Below, piece by piece: positions 26,154 through 34,869 of a DNA stretch of 64,000 bases. Below the pieces are notes generated by a model that saw only the letters and a list, made by a program, of their open reading frames with translations, was not told the DNA's origin and made no database searches. Each line of letters begins with the position of its first letter. Position 1 is the stretch's first letter. The stretch is from an uncultured Bacilli bacterium (lineage in GTDB: Bacteria; Bacillota_I; Bacilli_A; RF39; UBA660): the NCBI GenBank assembly GCA_934086485.1, contig CAKOIF010000006.1, forward strand, positions 18,219-82,218, written 5' to 3'. The position numbers were made by a program, and so were the translations under genes.

Positions 26154-28313
26154 TTATCTATAATATGCTTCCTCTTTTACATGTCCATCCTTATCAAAAT
26201 AGCTTGCATACTCTTTTTCTAAACTTAAATATTCATTATATTCATTTATAGCTCTAGGATCATTTCCAACAATGCATGAAATAATACTATAATCATCATT
26301 AATTAAAATGAAAAAGTCTTTATTATATATTATCTTTAAAGCATGCGATAAATCTAAAATTCCTAATGCTTTTTCATAATATATTTTATTTATATTTGTT
26401 ATGTCTTCTTTGGTAATATACTCTTTTTCTATTTCTTTAGTTTCCATTCTTGGATCTAAATATCTAACAGTGGCTTCAAAACTTGAGGTAGTATAAAGTG
26501 ATGTATCATCTTTTTTAGTAATTATATAGTTTGCATAATCATATCCACCCATATTAGCGTACATATCTGGTGTTTCATTTAATGGCCTTAAATTTTCATA
26601 ACTAATAAGATCTTTAGGCATCATTTCAAAACCACCAATTCTTTCAATTTGATTTTTATAATTACCCATAAGTACTAAAGAAATGCTTTCTTCTTTACTT
26701 TCATTTACCGAAGAAATTTCAATCATTTTTTCAAAAGCAGTTTTTCCCACATTAAATATATTTCTCATATAATCAATATTTTTTACACTTATAGATTCAA
26801 TTGAGTTACATAAAAGTACATTACCGTTTCTTACAAAAGGAATCATTGCACATACATTACCATTACTATCTTTTATAACTAAAACTCTTCCGTTAACATT
26901 TTCAGCGCAGTACCTAACAAAAGAGTCTGCTTCCCCACCTATTTTAAAACAACAATTAGTTTTTGAACCCATTACAAATAAGTTAGGATCATCACAAGTA
27001 AGTGTTTCATAATAATAACCATTTTGAGTTCCACTTACATAAGGGATAGTTTTTTGATAGTTATGGCGCACCTTTCTATATTCCTCACTTACATTTTGAA
27101 TAATTTTATTATCATCAGAAAATGATTGAAACTGTTTATTATCAACACATTCATTAATAATACTTCCCTCAAGTGGTGCTAAATCTGGATCAAGAGGTCT
27201 TAATATACCATTTTTAAGTAAATCTTTATAAAAATCTATTTTATTATAAATATGTTGTGTTTTAAATCTTTTTTCATATTCACTAAAGCCTGCATAAATA
27301 ACACCAATATTTTGAGATATTTCATAATCGTTATTAAGAATACTTTTTAATAAACCATTAGGGCTAAAAAAGAAATTAATAAACTGTTCATCGTAAATAA
27401 TTTTACCAGAATTTAAATGAATTTTTTGTAAATCTATTAAATATAAACTACTAAATACTTTTCTAAATTTATTTTCATCTTTATTTAACATATTAATTAA
27501 CTTTTCAGAGTTTTGATAACCTAAGACCGCAATTAAATTTATAGCAAAACGCATTTGTCTATCATAATTATAATGTTTAAAATCTTCGAAATCATTTTGA
27601 ACTACAGTAATTAAATTTTTAACTTGTTTAGGTTTAATATCAAGAAGTACCTCTAAAGAGTTATTATCAAAATTATTTAATTTATCTTTATATTTTCCTT
27701 CGACTAAAATTCTTTTATAAGAACTATAATTATACCCTATGATATCAATAAGATTTATATCACCACTTAATAAATAACCAATAATTTCATTTATTTTAGA
27801 ATCTATATTTTCTAAATTAGAATTTTCCTTAAGAATATTAGATTTTAAATAATCATTTAAAGTAGATAAAACATTATCATTAAGTTTACCAGTTTGAATG
27901 TAATCTTTTTTCATTTGTAAAAAAGTATTAATAAATTTTATATCTTTAATATCTTTATAATCTATATCTATATTATTAATCAATCCCTTATTAAAAAGTA
28001 TTTCATATTCATTAAATATTACATTATAATCAAATCTTTTATCATCAAAACTATTTCCATTAATATCATTTATATTTGACATATCAAAAAATAAAGGTAA
28101 AGTTTTAGCAATAGTAATAAGCATTTTTTTATAATATTTATCGTAATCATACATATAAATATACATAAAAAGTTTACTTGCATTATCAAAAGAAATAGAA
28201 CATAAATTTATTAATTCTTCCTCAGTAAAGTCACGAAATCCATCTTCATTTAAAAACATTGTATTATTTATTTTAATATTTGGATGAGCATTAATAAACT
28301 GTTCTTTTGTCAT
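26154..28313 (-). CDS. Unknown 719-residue protein
   Basis: No family recognised. The first ~380 residues are predicted helical with many Asn, Asp and Lys and no membrane segment. The region around 400-560 is more conserved-looking, with NLFVMGSKTNCCFKIGGEAD, VNGRVLVIKDSNGNVCAMIPF and NVLLCNSIESI, i.e. a Cys-Cys motif followed by a beta-rich segment that superficially resembles PcfJ-like or acetyltransferase-like folds. Probably cytoplasmic. It sits between two membrane-linked XRE regulators and may be controlled by one of them. Confidence 0.6.
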   Translation of the reverse strand: MTKEQFINAHPNIKINNTMFLNEDGFRDFTEEELINLCSISFDNASKLFMYIYMYDYDKYYKKMLITIAKTLPLFFDMSNINDINGNSFDDKRFDYNVIFNEYEILFNKGLINNIDIDYKDIKDIKFINTFLQMKKDYIQTGKLNDNVLSTLNDYLKSNILKENSNLENIDSKINEIIGYLLSGDINLIDIIGYNYSSYKRILVEGKYKDKLNNFDNNSLEVLLDIKPKQVKNLITVVQNDFEDFKHYNYDRQMRFAINLIAVLGYQNSEKLINMLNKDENKFRKVFSSLYLIDLQKIHLNSGKIIYDEQFINFFFSPNGLLKSILNNDYEISQNIGVIYAGFSEYEKRFKTQHIYNKIDFYKDLLKNGILRPLDPDLAPLEGSIINECVDNKQFQSFSDDNKIIQNVSEEYRKVRHNYQKTIPYVSGTQNGYYYETLTCDDPNLFVMGSKTNCCFKIGGEADSFVRYCAENVNGRVLVIKDSNGNVCAMIPFVRNGNVLLCNSIESISVKNIDYMRNIFNVGKTAFEKMIEISSVNESKEESISLVLMGNYKNQIERIGGFEMMPKDLISYENLRPLNETPDMYANMGGYDYANYIITKKDDTSLYTTSSFEATVRYLDPRMETKEIEKEYITKEDITNINKIYYEKALGILDLSHALKIIYNKDFFILINDDYSIISCIVGNDPRAINEYNEYLSLEKEYASYFDKDGHVKEEAYYR

Positions 28314-28531
28314 TTTTACCTCCGATTAATTTATATTTTTAAGACAGTATTTGCATGATATTTATATAATATGAGCATTTTATATCATCGATTGATTTTA
28401 CACCTAATATTACAACATTTTATGAACTTAGATTATTATTTTCTTTTTCATAAAATTCACACCTATTTATAGTATATATTTTTTTATAAACATTGTATAT
28501 CATTTAACACACACTTTACATTTTGATTTAC

Positions 28532-28569
28532 ACTATACAATTTTCAGGACTTTTACTATACAATTTTCA
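28532..28569. repeat. Two 15-bp direct repeats upstream of the 719-residue protein gene
   Basis: ACTATACAATTTTCA occurs at 28532-28546 and 28555-28569, start-to-start 23 bp, about two helical turns. In the gene-free stretch 28314-28594 this is the only clear feature besides the terminator. Possible operator or activator sites. Confidence 0.45.
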
Positions 28570-28577
28570 AAAAATAA

Positions 28578-28598
28578 AAATAGGACACTAAGTCCTAC
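28578..28598 (-). terminator. Terminator of the 189-residue XRE regulator gene
   Basis: TAGGAC and GTCCTA pair around a 5-nt loop, followed by TTTTTATTTTTT on the minus strand; includes the TAG stop. Confidence 0.82.
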
Positions 28599-29164
28599 TC
28601 TATTGTAGTATTGCATGAACCATTATGATCTTTGAAGTAATCCTCAATATGCGCAAGCATTACATTAACATCATCATATTTTATAACATCAACATGATTA
28701 GCAATAAATGAATCTCCACCCAAATTTATTACTTGATAATTTTTATTATATTCAATTTCATAAACATACTGTTCATTATCTAACATGCATTCAATTCTTG
28801 ATTTACCTACAATTTCTCTACCAGTGCTTCTTGCCCTAAATAAGATAAAAAGTAAAAATAGAAAAAGAGTAAACACAGCAATTCCTATACCAAATATTTT
28901 TAATAGTTTAATGATAATACCCGCTAAACGTTCTGTATTGCTAACCTTTTGCACTAAAACATTATTAATATCATTTGAGGTAAGTTCATCTAAACTTATA
29001 TTAAATATCTTTGATAAAGTTTTTGCTTGCATAATATCAGGTGATGTTTCTCCAAGTTCCCACTTTGATATTGTTTGTCTTGTTACGCCAACTCTTTCAG
29101 CTAAATCTTCTTGTGAAAAATTATTTTGTTTTCTTAAATTTGCAATTTTTTCTCCTAAATCCAT
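28595..29164 (-). CDS. XRE-family regulator with one membrane helix
   Basis: 189 residues. Helix-turn-helix at residues 1-65 with FSQEDLAERVGVTRQTISKWELGET, a transmembrane helix at about 85-110 and a short C-terminal domain of about 75 residues. Similar in plan to the larger XRE regulator at 24.6-26.1 kb. Preceded by a good GGAG ribosome site. Target genes unknown; the 719-residue gene downstream is a candidate. Confidence 0.85.
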   Translation of the reverse strand: MDLGEKIANLRKQNNFSQEDLAERVGVTRQTISKWELGETSPDIMQAKTLSKIFNISLDELTSNDINNVLVQKVSNTERLAGIIIKLLKIFGIGIAVFTLFLFLLFILFRARSTGREIVGKSRIECMLDNEQYVYEIEYNKNYQVINLGGDSFIANHVDVIKYDDVNVMLAHIEDYFKDHNGSCNTTIE

Positions 29165-29253
29165 AATATTCTCCTTTCATAAAAAAATTCTATCATTTTA
29201 AATACATTATCTCTACCAATATTTAATGGAACTTACGCAATTTTTATTAACAT

Positions 29254-29463
29254 TTAATATTTTATTTTTTTAACTGTATACTTATTCCAAATATTTTGAG
29301 GAATATTCTCATCAGCTAAATTAAATTGTTTAAGTCTTTCAATATACTTTCTTTCTAACTTCTTAAGTACCTCTTTAAAGGTGAGTCTTGATTTATCATT
29401 TGTAGAATAAGAAATTTTATCGATATCGCAAAAAGTTTTAGAAAAGCTTATTGCATCTGTCAT
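29254..29463 (-). CDS. Small uncharacterised protein
   Basis: 69 residues (MTDAISFSKTFCDIDKISYS...), charged and probably helical. No recognised family and no strong ribosome site at the ATG. The frame is open 14 codons further up without a better start. It follows the RNA methyltransferase gene by 35 bp and could be a remnant or a real small gene. Confidence 0.4.
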   Translation of the reverse strand: MTDAISFSKTFCDIDKISYSTNDKSRLTFKEVLKKLERKYIERLKQFNLADENIPQNIWNKYTVKKIKY

Positions 29464-29498
29464 AAGTTCATTATCAAACCATATTTTTTTATAAATTT

Positions 29499-30677
29499 TT
29501 ATTTCCTATCTAATATGCAAAAGCATTCAATATGATATGTATAAGAAAACATATCTAAAATATAAAACTTTTTTATTTCATAATTAGTTAAATCTACTAA
29601 ATTATTTGCTAAACTTTGTGTATCACAAGAAACATAAATAATCCGTTGAGGACTAAGTTTATTAATAACCTCAATTGTCTTTTTATCAAGTCCTGCCCTT
29701 GCAGGATCTACAATAATGGTATCAATTTTATCATTAATAAAACCTATTTTATCCTCGACTTTACCTAAAATAAAATTAATATTATCACATTTATTAATCT
29801 TTGCATTTATTAAGGCATTTTTAACAGCATTGGCAATTACCTCAATTGCATAAACCTTATTTACTGCTTTACTTGCTACAATTGATAGTGTTCCAACTCC
29901 TGAATATAAATCAAGTGTAGTATTTCCTACAATATTTTCTTTTATCAAATTAAAAAGGATCGAATTTATATAATTATTAACTTGAAAAAAAGAATTATAA
30001 CTTACAGTAAAAAATAAATTATTAATCATTTCCATAAAATTATCTTGTCCATAAATACATTTATCATTTAAAATTATTCCAAGAGTTTTATAATCCTCGG
30101 GTTTTAAAATAACTGGAGTTTCTTTAGAATCGATTATAACAAGAATTTCATCATTATAATTTGCTCTTATAGTAACATTTGCATTTTTTAACTTCATATT
30201 TTTAACAAATTCAAATGCTTTATTAATTGATTTCTTAGTTATTTTACACTCCTCTATTTCAATAAGATTATGAGTTCTTTTTTCATAAAATCCAAGTTTT
30301 CCACCAACTATTTTAAGTTCTATTTTATTACGATAATACAAATCACTTTCATTTTTTATTACGTTTATATCTGGAATATCATATTTAGATAAAATATTTT
30401 TAACTCTTTCTTTTTTATATTCTAATGTATTTTCATAATTTAAATGACATAAACTGCATCCACCACATATGCCAAAATATTTACAAAATGGTTCTACCCT
30501 TTTAGAACTTTTGTATATAAAGGAATTAATAGTTCCTTCCATATAACTTTTTTTATCTTTTGTAATTATTACATCTACGGTTTCACCAGGAAGTGCTCCC
30601 TTTACAAAAATAATTTTACCACTAATATTTCCAATTCCATTTCCCAAATGATCCATTCTATCAATATGTACTTGCAT
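29499..30677 (-). CDS. TrmA/RlmD-type RNA uracil-C5 methyltransferase
   Basis: 392 residues from the ATG at 30675-30677, chosen for its GGTGAT ribosome site. Layout: TRAM RNA-binding domain (1-55, GNGIGNISGKIIFVKGALPG), an Fe-S cysteine cluster CKYFGICGGCSLCHL and the SAM domain with LDLYSGVGTLSIV. DPARAGLDKK and YVSCDTQSLA, with the catalytic Cys, follow. It makes 5-methyluridine in 23S rRNA (or tRNA). Which position cannot be decided from sequence. Confidence 0.92.
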   Translation of the reverse strand: MQVHIDRMDHLGNGIGNISGKIIFVKGALPGETVDVIITKDKKSYMEGTINSFIYKSSKRVEPFCKYFGICGGCSLCHLNYENTLEYKKERVKNILSKYDIPDINVIKNESDLYYRNKIELKIVGGKLGFYEKRTHNLIEIEECKITKKSINKAFEFVKNMKLKNANVTIRANYNDEILVIIDSKETPVILKPEDYKTLGIILNDKCIYGQDNFMEMINNLFFTVSYNSFFQVNNYINSILFNLIKENIVGNTTLDLYSGVGTLSIVASKAVNKVYAIEVIANAVKNALINAKINKCDNINFILGKVEDKIGFINDKIDTIIVDPARAGLDKKTIEVINKLSPQRIIYVSCDTQSLANNLVDLTNYEIKKFYILDMFSYTYHIECFCILDRK

Positions 30678-30719
30678 CTTAATCACCAAGAATATTTTAC
30701 CATAATTACTATAAAAAAA

Positions 30720-31571
30720 CTATTTTCGAGGCATATTTTTTAAATATTCTGTCTTAATATAATCATCAGTTATGTGAGTATATATTTCAGTCGAAGAAAG
30801 TGATGCGTGGCCTAAAAGTTCCTGTACGCTTTTAAGCGGGCACCCATTTTTTAACATATGTGTAGCAAAAGTATGTCTAAATGTATGAGGACTAACTTTA
30901 ACTTTTAAACACGCTTTATCAATAATATTTTTGATAATAAGTTCAATTCCTCTTACAGTTATCTGTTTTCCTTTATTATTTAAAACTAAATACTCACTAC
31001 TAAACTGTCTAGCATTTAAATAATCATTAATTGCTTTAAGTGAATGATTGTTAAAGAAGACTATTCTTTCTTTACTACCCTTACCCATAACTTTAATACT
31101 ATTATCCGAAAAGTTTATGTCCTTTATTTTAATATTTTTAAGTTCACTAACTCTTATTCCCGTAGCATATAAAAGTTCAATAATCATTTTATTTCTAAGC
31201 CCTAAAGCATCCTCATTATCAATACTATCAATTACTTTACGCATATCTTCATAGCTTAAAAAAGTTGGCAATTTCTTTTCTAATTTTGGATTACTAATTA
31301 GTTTAAAATAATTTACATTTACATAATTATTATCAAGTAAATAGTTATAAAAACATCTTAATGCAGATAATACAGCACTAATACTTTTATTTGATAAATT
31401 ATCTATATATTTTAAATAATTCATTATTATATCTTTATTAATATTTTGATAATCTATATTATTATTTTTGCAATATGAAATAAATTCATTTACGTGAATT
31501 ATATATTCCTTAATTGTATATTCTGAGTAGTTTAATTCATATTTTAGGTATTCATTATATTTTTCTATCAT
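30720..31571 (-). CDS. Xer-like tyrosine recombinase
   Basis: 283 residues. N-terminal SAM-like core-binding domain (1-85) and a C-terminal catalytic domain with all expected residues: R140 in ATGIRVSEL, Lys in the GKGSKER beta hairpin (~164-167), H229 and R232 in SPHTFRHTFATHML, H255 in LLGHASLSSTEIYTH, and Y264. Length and layout match XerC/XerD. It could be the housekeeping dimer-resolution enzyme. It also lies directly beside phase-variable surface genes whose invertible promoters carry tyrosine-recombinase-like sites, as in the Xer1/HvsR systems of mycoplasmas, so it is a prime candidate for the inversion enzyme. It has its own strong promoter. Confidence 0.92.
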   Translation of the reverse strand: MIEKYNEYLKYELNYSEYTIKEYIIHVNEFISYCKNNNIDYQNINKDIIMNYLKYIDNLSNKSISAVLSALRCFYNYLLDNNYVNVNYFKLISNPKLEKKLPTFLSYEDMRKVIDSIDNEDALGLRNKMIIELLYATGIRVSELKNIKIKDINFSDNSIKVMGKGSKERIVFFNNHSLKAINDYLNARQFSSEYLVLNNKGKQITVRGIELIIKNIIDKACLKVKVSPHTFRHTFATHMLKNGCPLKSVQELLGHASLSSTEIYTHITDDYIKTEYLKNMPRK

Positions 31572-31593
31572 ATTTTATCCTTTTACCACCATA

Positions 31594-31622
31594 ATTATAT
31601 AAAATTAAAGTATCCATTTCAA
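31594..31622 (-). promoter_or_regulatory. Promoter of the tyrosine recombinase gene
   Basis: TTGAAA (31617-31622) and TATAAT (31594-31599), 17-bp spacer, then an AAAGGA ribosome site before the ATG at 31571. Confidence 0.8.
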
Positions 31623-31628
31623 GTAAAA

Positions 31629-31655
31629 AAGTATAATCGTTTTCATATTATACTT
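31629..31655. repeat. Inverted repeat next to the recombinase promoter
   Basis: Perfect 9-bp arms AAGTATAAT and ATTATACTT around a 9-nt centre, ending 7 bp before the -35. The 11-mer AAAGTATAATC at its left side is identical to the outer-arm/spacer junction of several invertible-promoter sites. Could be an operator, a recombinase-binding site or chance. Confidence 0.4.
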
Positions 31656-31671
31656 CACTATTTTTTATTCA

Positions 31672-31704
31672 AAAATCGCTCTTCACAAAAGCGAAACACG
31701 ATTT
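31672..31704 (-). terminator. Terminator of the 31.7-kb surface-protein gene
   Basis: AAATCG and CGATTT, with inner TCGCTT/AAGAGCGA-type pairing, then TTTTTGAATAAAAAA on the minus strand. A near copy follows the 33.1-kb paralogue. Confidence 0.65.
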
Positions 31705-31707
31705 ATA

Positions 31708-32781
31708 TTACATCCCTATCCTATATGGATCTACTTTTGTTCCTGTCCCACTTACCACATATACATTAGATTTCAGATATAAGACTGGTCTGATAGAGCA
31801 GCCACGCGAAGCCGAGAAGTTGTCAAGATAGCCATAGTGGGAAACGAGAAGAGGTTTTGAAGAAGAATATGCACTCATTGTCCATTCATAACCATTTGAA
31901 AATAGCCAGTTTTTATTAGATGAGTTTTGAGGACTTCCACTACTTCCTAATACTCCAGTAAAGCCTTCGATTGCATAACCCCAATCACTTGCATACATCA
32001 GTCCTATTTTTGAAGTACCAGTTGCATGGGTAGCTATTTCCTGAGTATAATAATTTGCTGCAGTTTTATATGTTGAATCTCCTGCATCTATATTATAGTA
32101 TACATCCTCAACCATCTTGCCATAAAAATCAGTTACATCTATTCCATCTAATGAATAATCACATAGACCTTTTGCTGAAGTAAAATATGTATAACAATAA
32201 CTATCGCATGAAGATTTTCTTCCTAAATAACATGTATTTAAAAGATTTTGAATATTACTTCCCATCCATGTTGAATTACCTCCATATTTTATAGCCCCTA
32301 TTGAATCATTTCTTATTATTTTTACTCTATTTTGAGTACTACTACATCCACTTTCTAAACATACTGGAATATTTCCTATTATTCTCCATAATTCATCATT
32401 AAACCATATATAGTTATCGGGGTTTTTACCTTGATATCTTTTACCATTTTCATTTCTAGTAGCTTTATTATTAACCTGCGTAATCAAATTAGTTACACTA
32501 GAGTTAAACGAAACATCACAAGTAACTGTTCCAGTTATTTTAGTTATTTCTAATTTCCATGTTTTAGGATTCCATCTACCTTTTGCATTATTACAATTAA
32601 CAGTTACATTATATTTACCACTTGCTGGAAAAGACGTTGCACTATTACCATCAACAGTTAATGCAATAGTACTTCCTTTATATTTAAATGTTTTATTAGT
32701 ATTTTTATTAATTAATATTAATGAAATAATAGAAATTAAAATTAATAATACACATATAACTATTTTTTTACTAGATTTCAA
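31708..32781 (-). CDS. Surface protein, second subfamily, short member
   Basis: 357 residues from a TTG at 32779-32781, chosen because AGAAGG lies 6 bases upstream and the product then starts LKSSKKIVICVLLILIS, a membrane anchor like its relatives. A longer ATG frame reads through a hairpin and lacks a ribosome site. After a short beta domain the shared part runs from NKATRNENGKRYQGKNPDNY to GLMYASDWGYA, NWLFSNGYEWTMSAYSSS, the variable patch (bases 31790-31868) and IRPVLYLKSNVYVVSG. Seven or eight Cys suggest disulphides. No invertible element is seen upstream; a hairpin (32818-32840) and the orphan cassette occupy that region. Confidence 0.7.
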   Translation of the reverse strand: MKSSKKIVICVLLILISIISLILINKNTNKTFKYKGSTIALTVDGNSATSFPASGKYNVTVNCNNAKGRWNPKTWKLEITKITGTVTCDVSFNSSVTNLITQVNNKATRNENGKRYQGKNPDNYIWFNDELWRIIGNIPVCLESGCSSTQNRVKIIRNDSIGAIKYGGNSTWMGSNIQNLLNTCYLGRKSSCDSYCYTYFTSAKGLCDYSLDGIDVTDFYGKMVEDVYYNIDAGDSTYKTAANYYTQEIATHATGTSKIGLMYASDWGYAIEGFTGVLGSSGSPQNSSNKNWLFSNGYEWTMSAYSSSKPLLVSHYGYLDNFSASRGCSIRPVLYLKSNVYVVSGTGTKVDPYRIGM

Positions 32782-32957
32782 AATATACCTTCTTTCTAAA
32801 TTAATTTTAAATGTCGATAGAAGAAGCACGTATGCTTCTTTGCCCATCTATTATTTTTTAAAAGTATAAAACTTTTAAGGATAATTAATATTTCTTATGC
32901 TTAACACTTTATAGCCATAGCCATAAAACCTAAACCAAACACAAGAAGTTCTAAAAA

Positions 32958-33034
32958 GATGGAGTAGCCATTCGAAGCCGAGTTGCTACCCAATAGCCGT
33001 TGTTGTTAGCGTTAAGAGGGTTCGAAGAAGACCA
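32958..33034 (-). other. Orphan AAC-rich variable-region cassette (possible template repeat or donor)
   Basis: Non-coding 77-bp stretch in the gap between two surface genes. On the minus strand it matches the variable patches of both neighbours: shared TCTTCTTCG, CCTCTT, GGCTAT, CGGCTTCG and CTCCATC blocks. Where they carry varied codons it has AAC at five places (for example AACGCTAACAACAACGGC). That is the composition expected of an unmutated template. Between GGCTAT and CGGCTTCG it differs from the genes at non-A positions and in length, so it may instead be a decayed gene end or silent donor. Confidence 0.5.
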
Positions 33035-33069
33035 AATTTTAAAATAATTACCCTATATATACCTTTATT

Positions 33070-33102
33070 CAAAATCGGCTTCACATAGCGAAACACGATT
33101 TA
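33070..33102 (-). terminator. Terminator of the 33.1-kb surface-protein gene
   Basis: AAATCGTGTTTCGC pairs imperfectly with GAAGCCGATTTT on the minus strand; a near copy of the hairpin after the 31.7-kb paralogue. The T tract is weak. Confidence 0.5.
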
Positions 33103-33104
33103 TA

Positions 33105-34424
33105 TTATATTCCTATCCTATATGGATCTACCTTACTTCCATTACCACTTACTACATATACATTAGATTTTAGATATAAGACTGGCCTGATGGAGTTGCC
33201 ATACGAAGCCGAGGAGGAGGTGGAATAGGCAAACGAAGCCAACATGTTGCTGAGATAGCCGGGACTGATAGCGTTAAGAGGAGCCGAAGAAGAATATGCA
33301 CTCATTGTCCATTCAAAACCATTTGAAAATAACCAATTTTTGTCTGATGAACTTTGAGGACTTCCATCACTTCCTAATACCCCACTGAAGTCTTCGATTG
33401 CATAACCCCAATCACTAGCATACATGAGTCCTATTTTAGATGAAGTTGTTGCATGAGTTGCTATTTCTTGTGTATAATAATTTGCTGCAGTTTTATATGT
33501 TGAATTTCCTGCTCCTACATTAAAGTATACATCTTCAATCATTTTGCCATAATAGTCAGTTATATCTATTCCATCTGCTGAATAATCACACGTTCCTTTT
33601 GCTGATGTAGAATATGAATAGCAATAACTATCACATGATGATTGTTTTCCTAAATAACATGTATTTAATAAATTTTGAATATTACTTCCCATCCATGTTG
33701 AATTACTTCCATATTTTATAGATCCAATTGAATCATTTCTTATTATTTTTACTCTGTTTTCTGCATTTGCACATCCACTTGTTAAACATACTGGAATATT
33801 TCCAATTATTCTCCATAGTTCATCATTAAACCATACATAATTATCTGGATTTTTGCCTTGATATCTTTTACCATTTTCATTTCTTGTGGCTTTATTATTT
33901 ACTACTGTAGAAAGTAGTTCTTCATTACTTGGCGTTTTTGGAGTAAATGTAATATTGCATGATGAATTTGTTTTTGAAATATTATCAATTATAATACCAT
34001 TAATTTTATAATCCCATGTACCACCAGTAATGCCATCACAATTAGTAATGCTTTTTGTATATCCCCCTAAAAGGTAATCTGGATTTGGAACATTAATTGT
34101 GAAATCTGGTATCTTTTCATAATATAAATAAACACTACATCTATCAGAACCTAATGTTTGATAAGCTAGTTTATTACCCACTATTGAGACTTTACCACCG
34201 TTTTCACATATGGTCTTGTCTTCATCAATATGATAATTTGTTAAATCACTTGGAATAGTATCTACTGAAGTATAACTTGTTTCTCCATCATTTTTAATAT
34301 TAAATGCATAAGACTTTTTTATAATACTTTTATTATCATCCTTTCTTGGATAAAAAATTATAGATAGAATTACCACTACAAATAATGAGAATAAAATGTA
34401 TGCATATTTCCGATTTTTGCCCAT
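33105..34424 (-). CDS. Phase-variable surface protein, second subfamily
   Basis: 439 residues. Membrane anchor (about 7-26), Cys-paired domain (TICENGGKV ... SDRCSVYLY), short beta domain ending NITFTPKTPS, then the C-terminal domain shared with the 31.7-kb paralogue (NKATRNENGKRYQGKNPDNY, GLMYASDWGYA, EWTMSAYSSS). The variable patch (bases 33188-33291) is about 30 bp longer than that of the paralogue, with the insert containing a repeated GCTTCG block. Ends IRPVLYLKSNVYVVSGNGS. GGAAGG precedes the ATG. The invertible promoter upstream is OFF. Confidence 0.75.
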   Translation of the reverse strand: MGKNRKYAYILFSLFVVVILSIIFYPRKDDNKSIIKKSYAFNIKNDGETSYTSVDTIPSDLTNYHIDEDKTICENGGKVSIVGNKLAYQTLGSDRCSVYLYYEKIPDFTINVPNPDYLLGGYTKSITNCDGITGGTWDYKINGIIIDNISKTNSSCNITFTPKTPSNEELLSTVVNNKATRNENGKRYQGKNPDNYVWFNDELWRIIGNIPVCLTSGCANAENRVKIIRNDSIGSIKYGSNSTWMGSNIQNLLNTCYLGKQSSCDSYCYSYSTSAKGTCDYSADGIDITDYYGKMIEDVYFNVGAGNSTYKTAANYYTQEIATHATTSSKIGLMYASDWGYAIEDFSGVLGSDGSPQSSSDKNWLFSNGFEWTMSAYSSSAPLNAISPGYLSNMLASFAYSTSSSASYGNSIRPVLYLKSNVYVVSGNGSKVDPYRIGI

Positions 34425-34440
34425 AACTTCGCCTTCCTTT

Positions 34441-34586
34441 TTTCGTAAATTATATACATTTAGGAATTTTTATAGGCGATTTTATGGGAAAAGGGGTAGC
34501 AAAAATTAAAAAAATTTGGTAAAATATATACATAAGGTAGGAAAATACTGGGATATATTTTCTCAAAAGTATATAATTTATGAAAA
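34441..34586. promoter_or_regulatory. Invertible promoter element, OFF (for the 33105-34424 gene)
   Basis: Left site at 34441-34466: TTTCGTAAAT, spacer TATATAC, ATTTAGGAA. Right site at 34556-34586, read on the minus strand: TTTCATAAAT, TATATAC, TTTTGAGAAAA. Core promoter TAGCAA-N17-TAAAAT (plus strand, about 34497-34525) points away from the gene. The most diverged of the seven elements, with its own spacer type. The following stretch 34587-34869 holds no gene I can support. Confidence 0.72.
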
Positions 34587-34869
34587 ATAATGTTAGGTAA
34601 ACGCTGAGTTTGTAGGACATATCAGTGTTTTTTTATTTTTTAGTAAAAATAATAATACTTTACACTTTTTTAATATGTATAATTATGTAAAGTTTTTAGA
34701 TAAAATATGTAAATAAAATGTAAAATTTTGACTTTTTTTAAAAAATTTATCAAAAAAAGGAGGAAATTAGAAATTTTCCGGTAATAAGTATAGTGAAAGA
34801 AGAATTTTAAAATGACATAGAAAATAATAAAAAGTGTAAAGTAGAATTTTTTCAAAAGGAGGTAAGAAT

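Noticed and set aside
32782..32847. Longer ATG start for the 31.7-kb surface gene
   Set aside because: Reads through a GAAGC/GCTTC hairpin, has no ribosome site and adds 22 residues before the membrane anchor; the TTG with AGAAGG is better.
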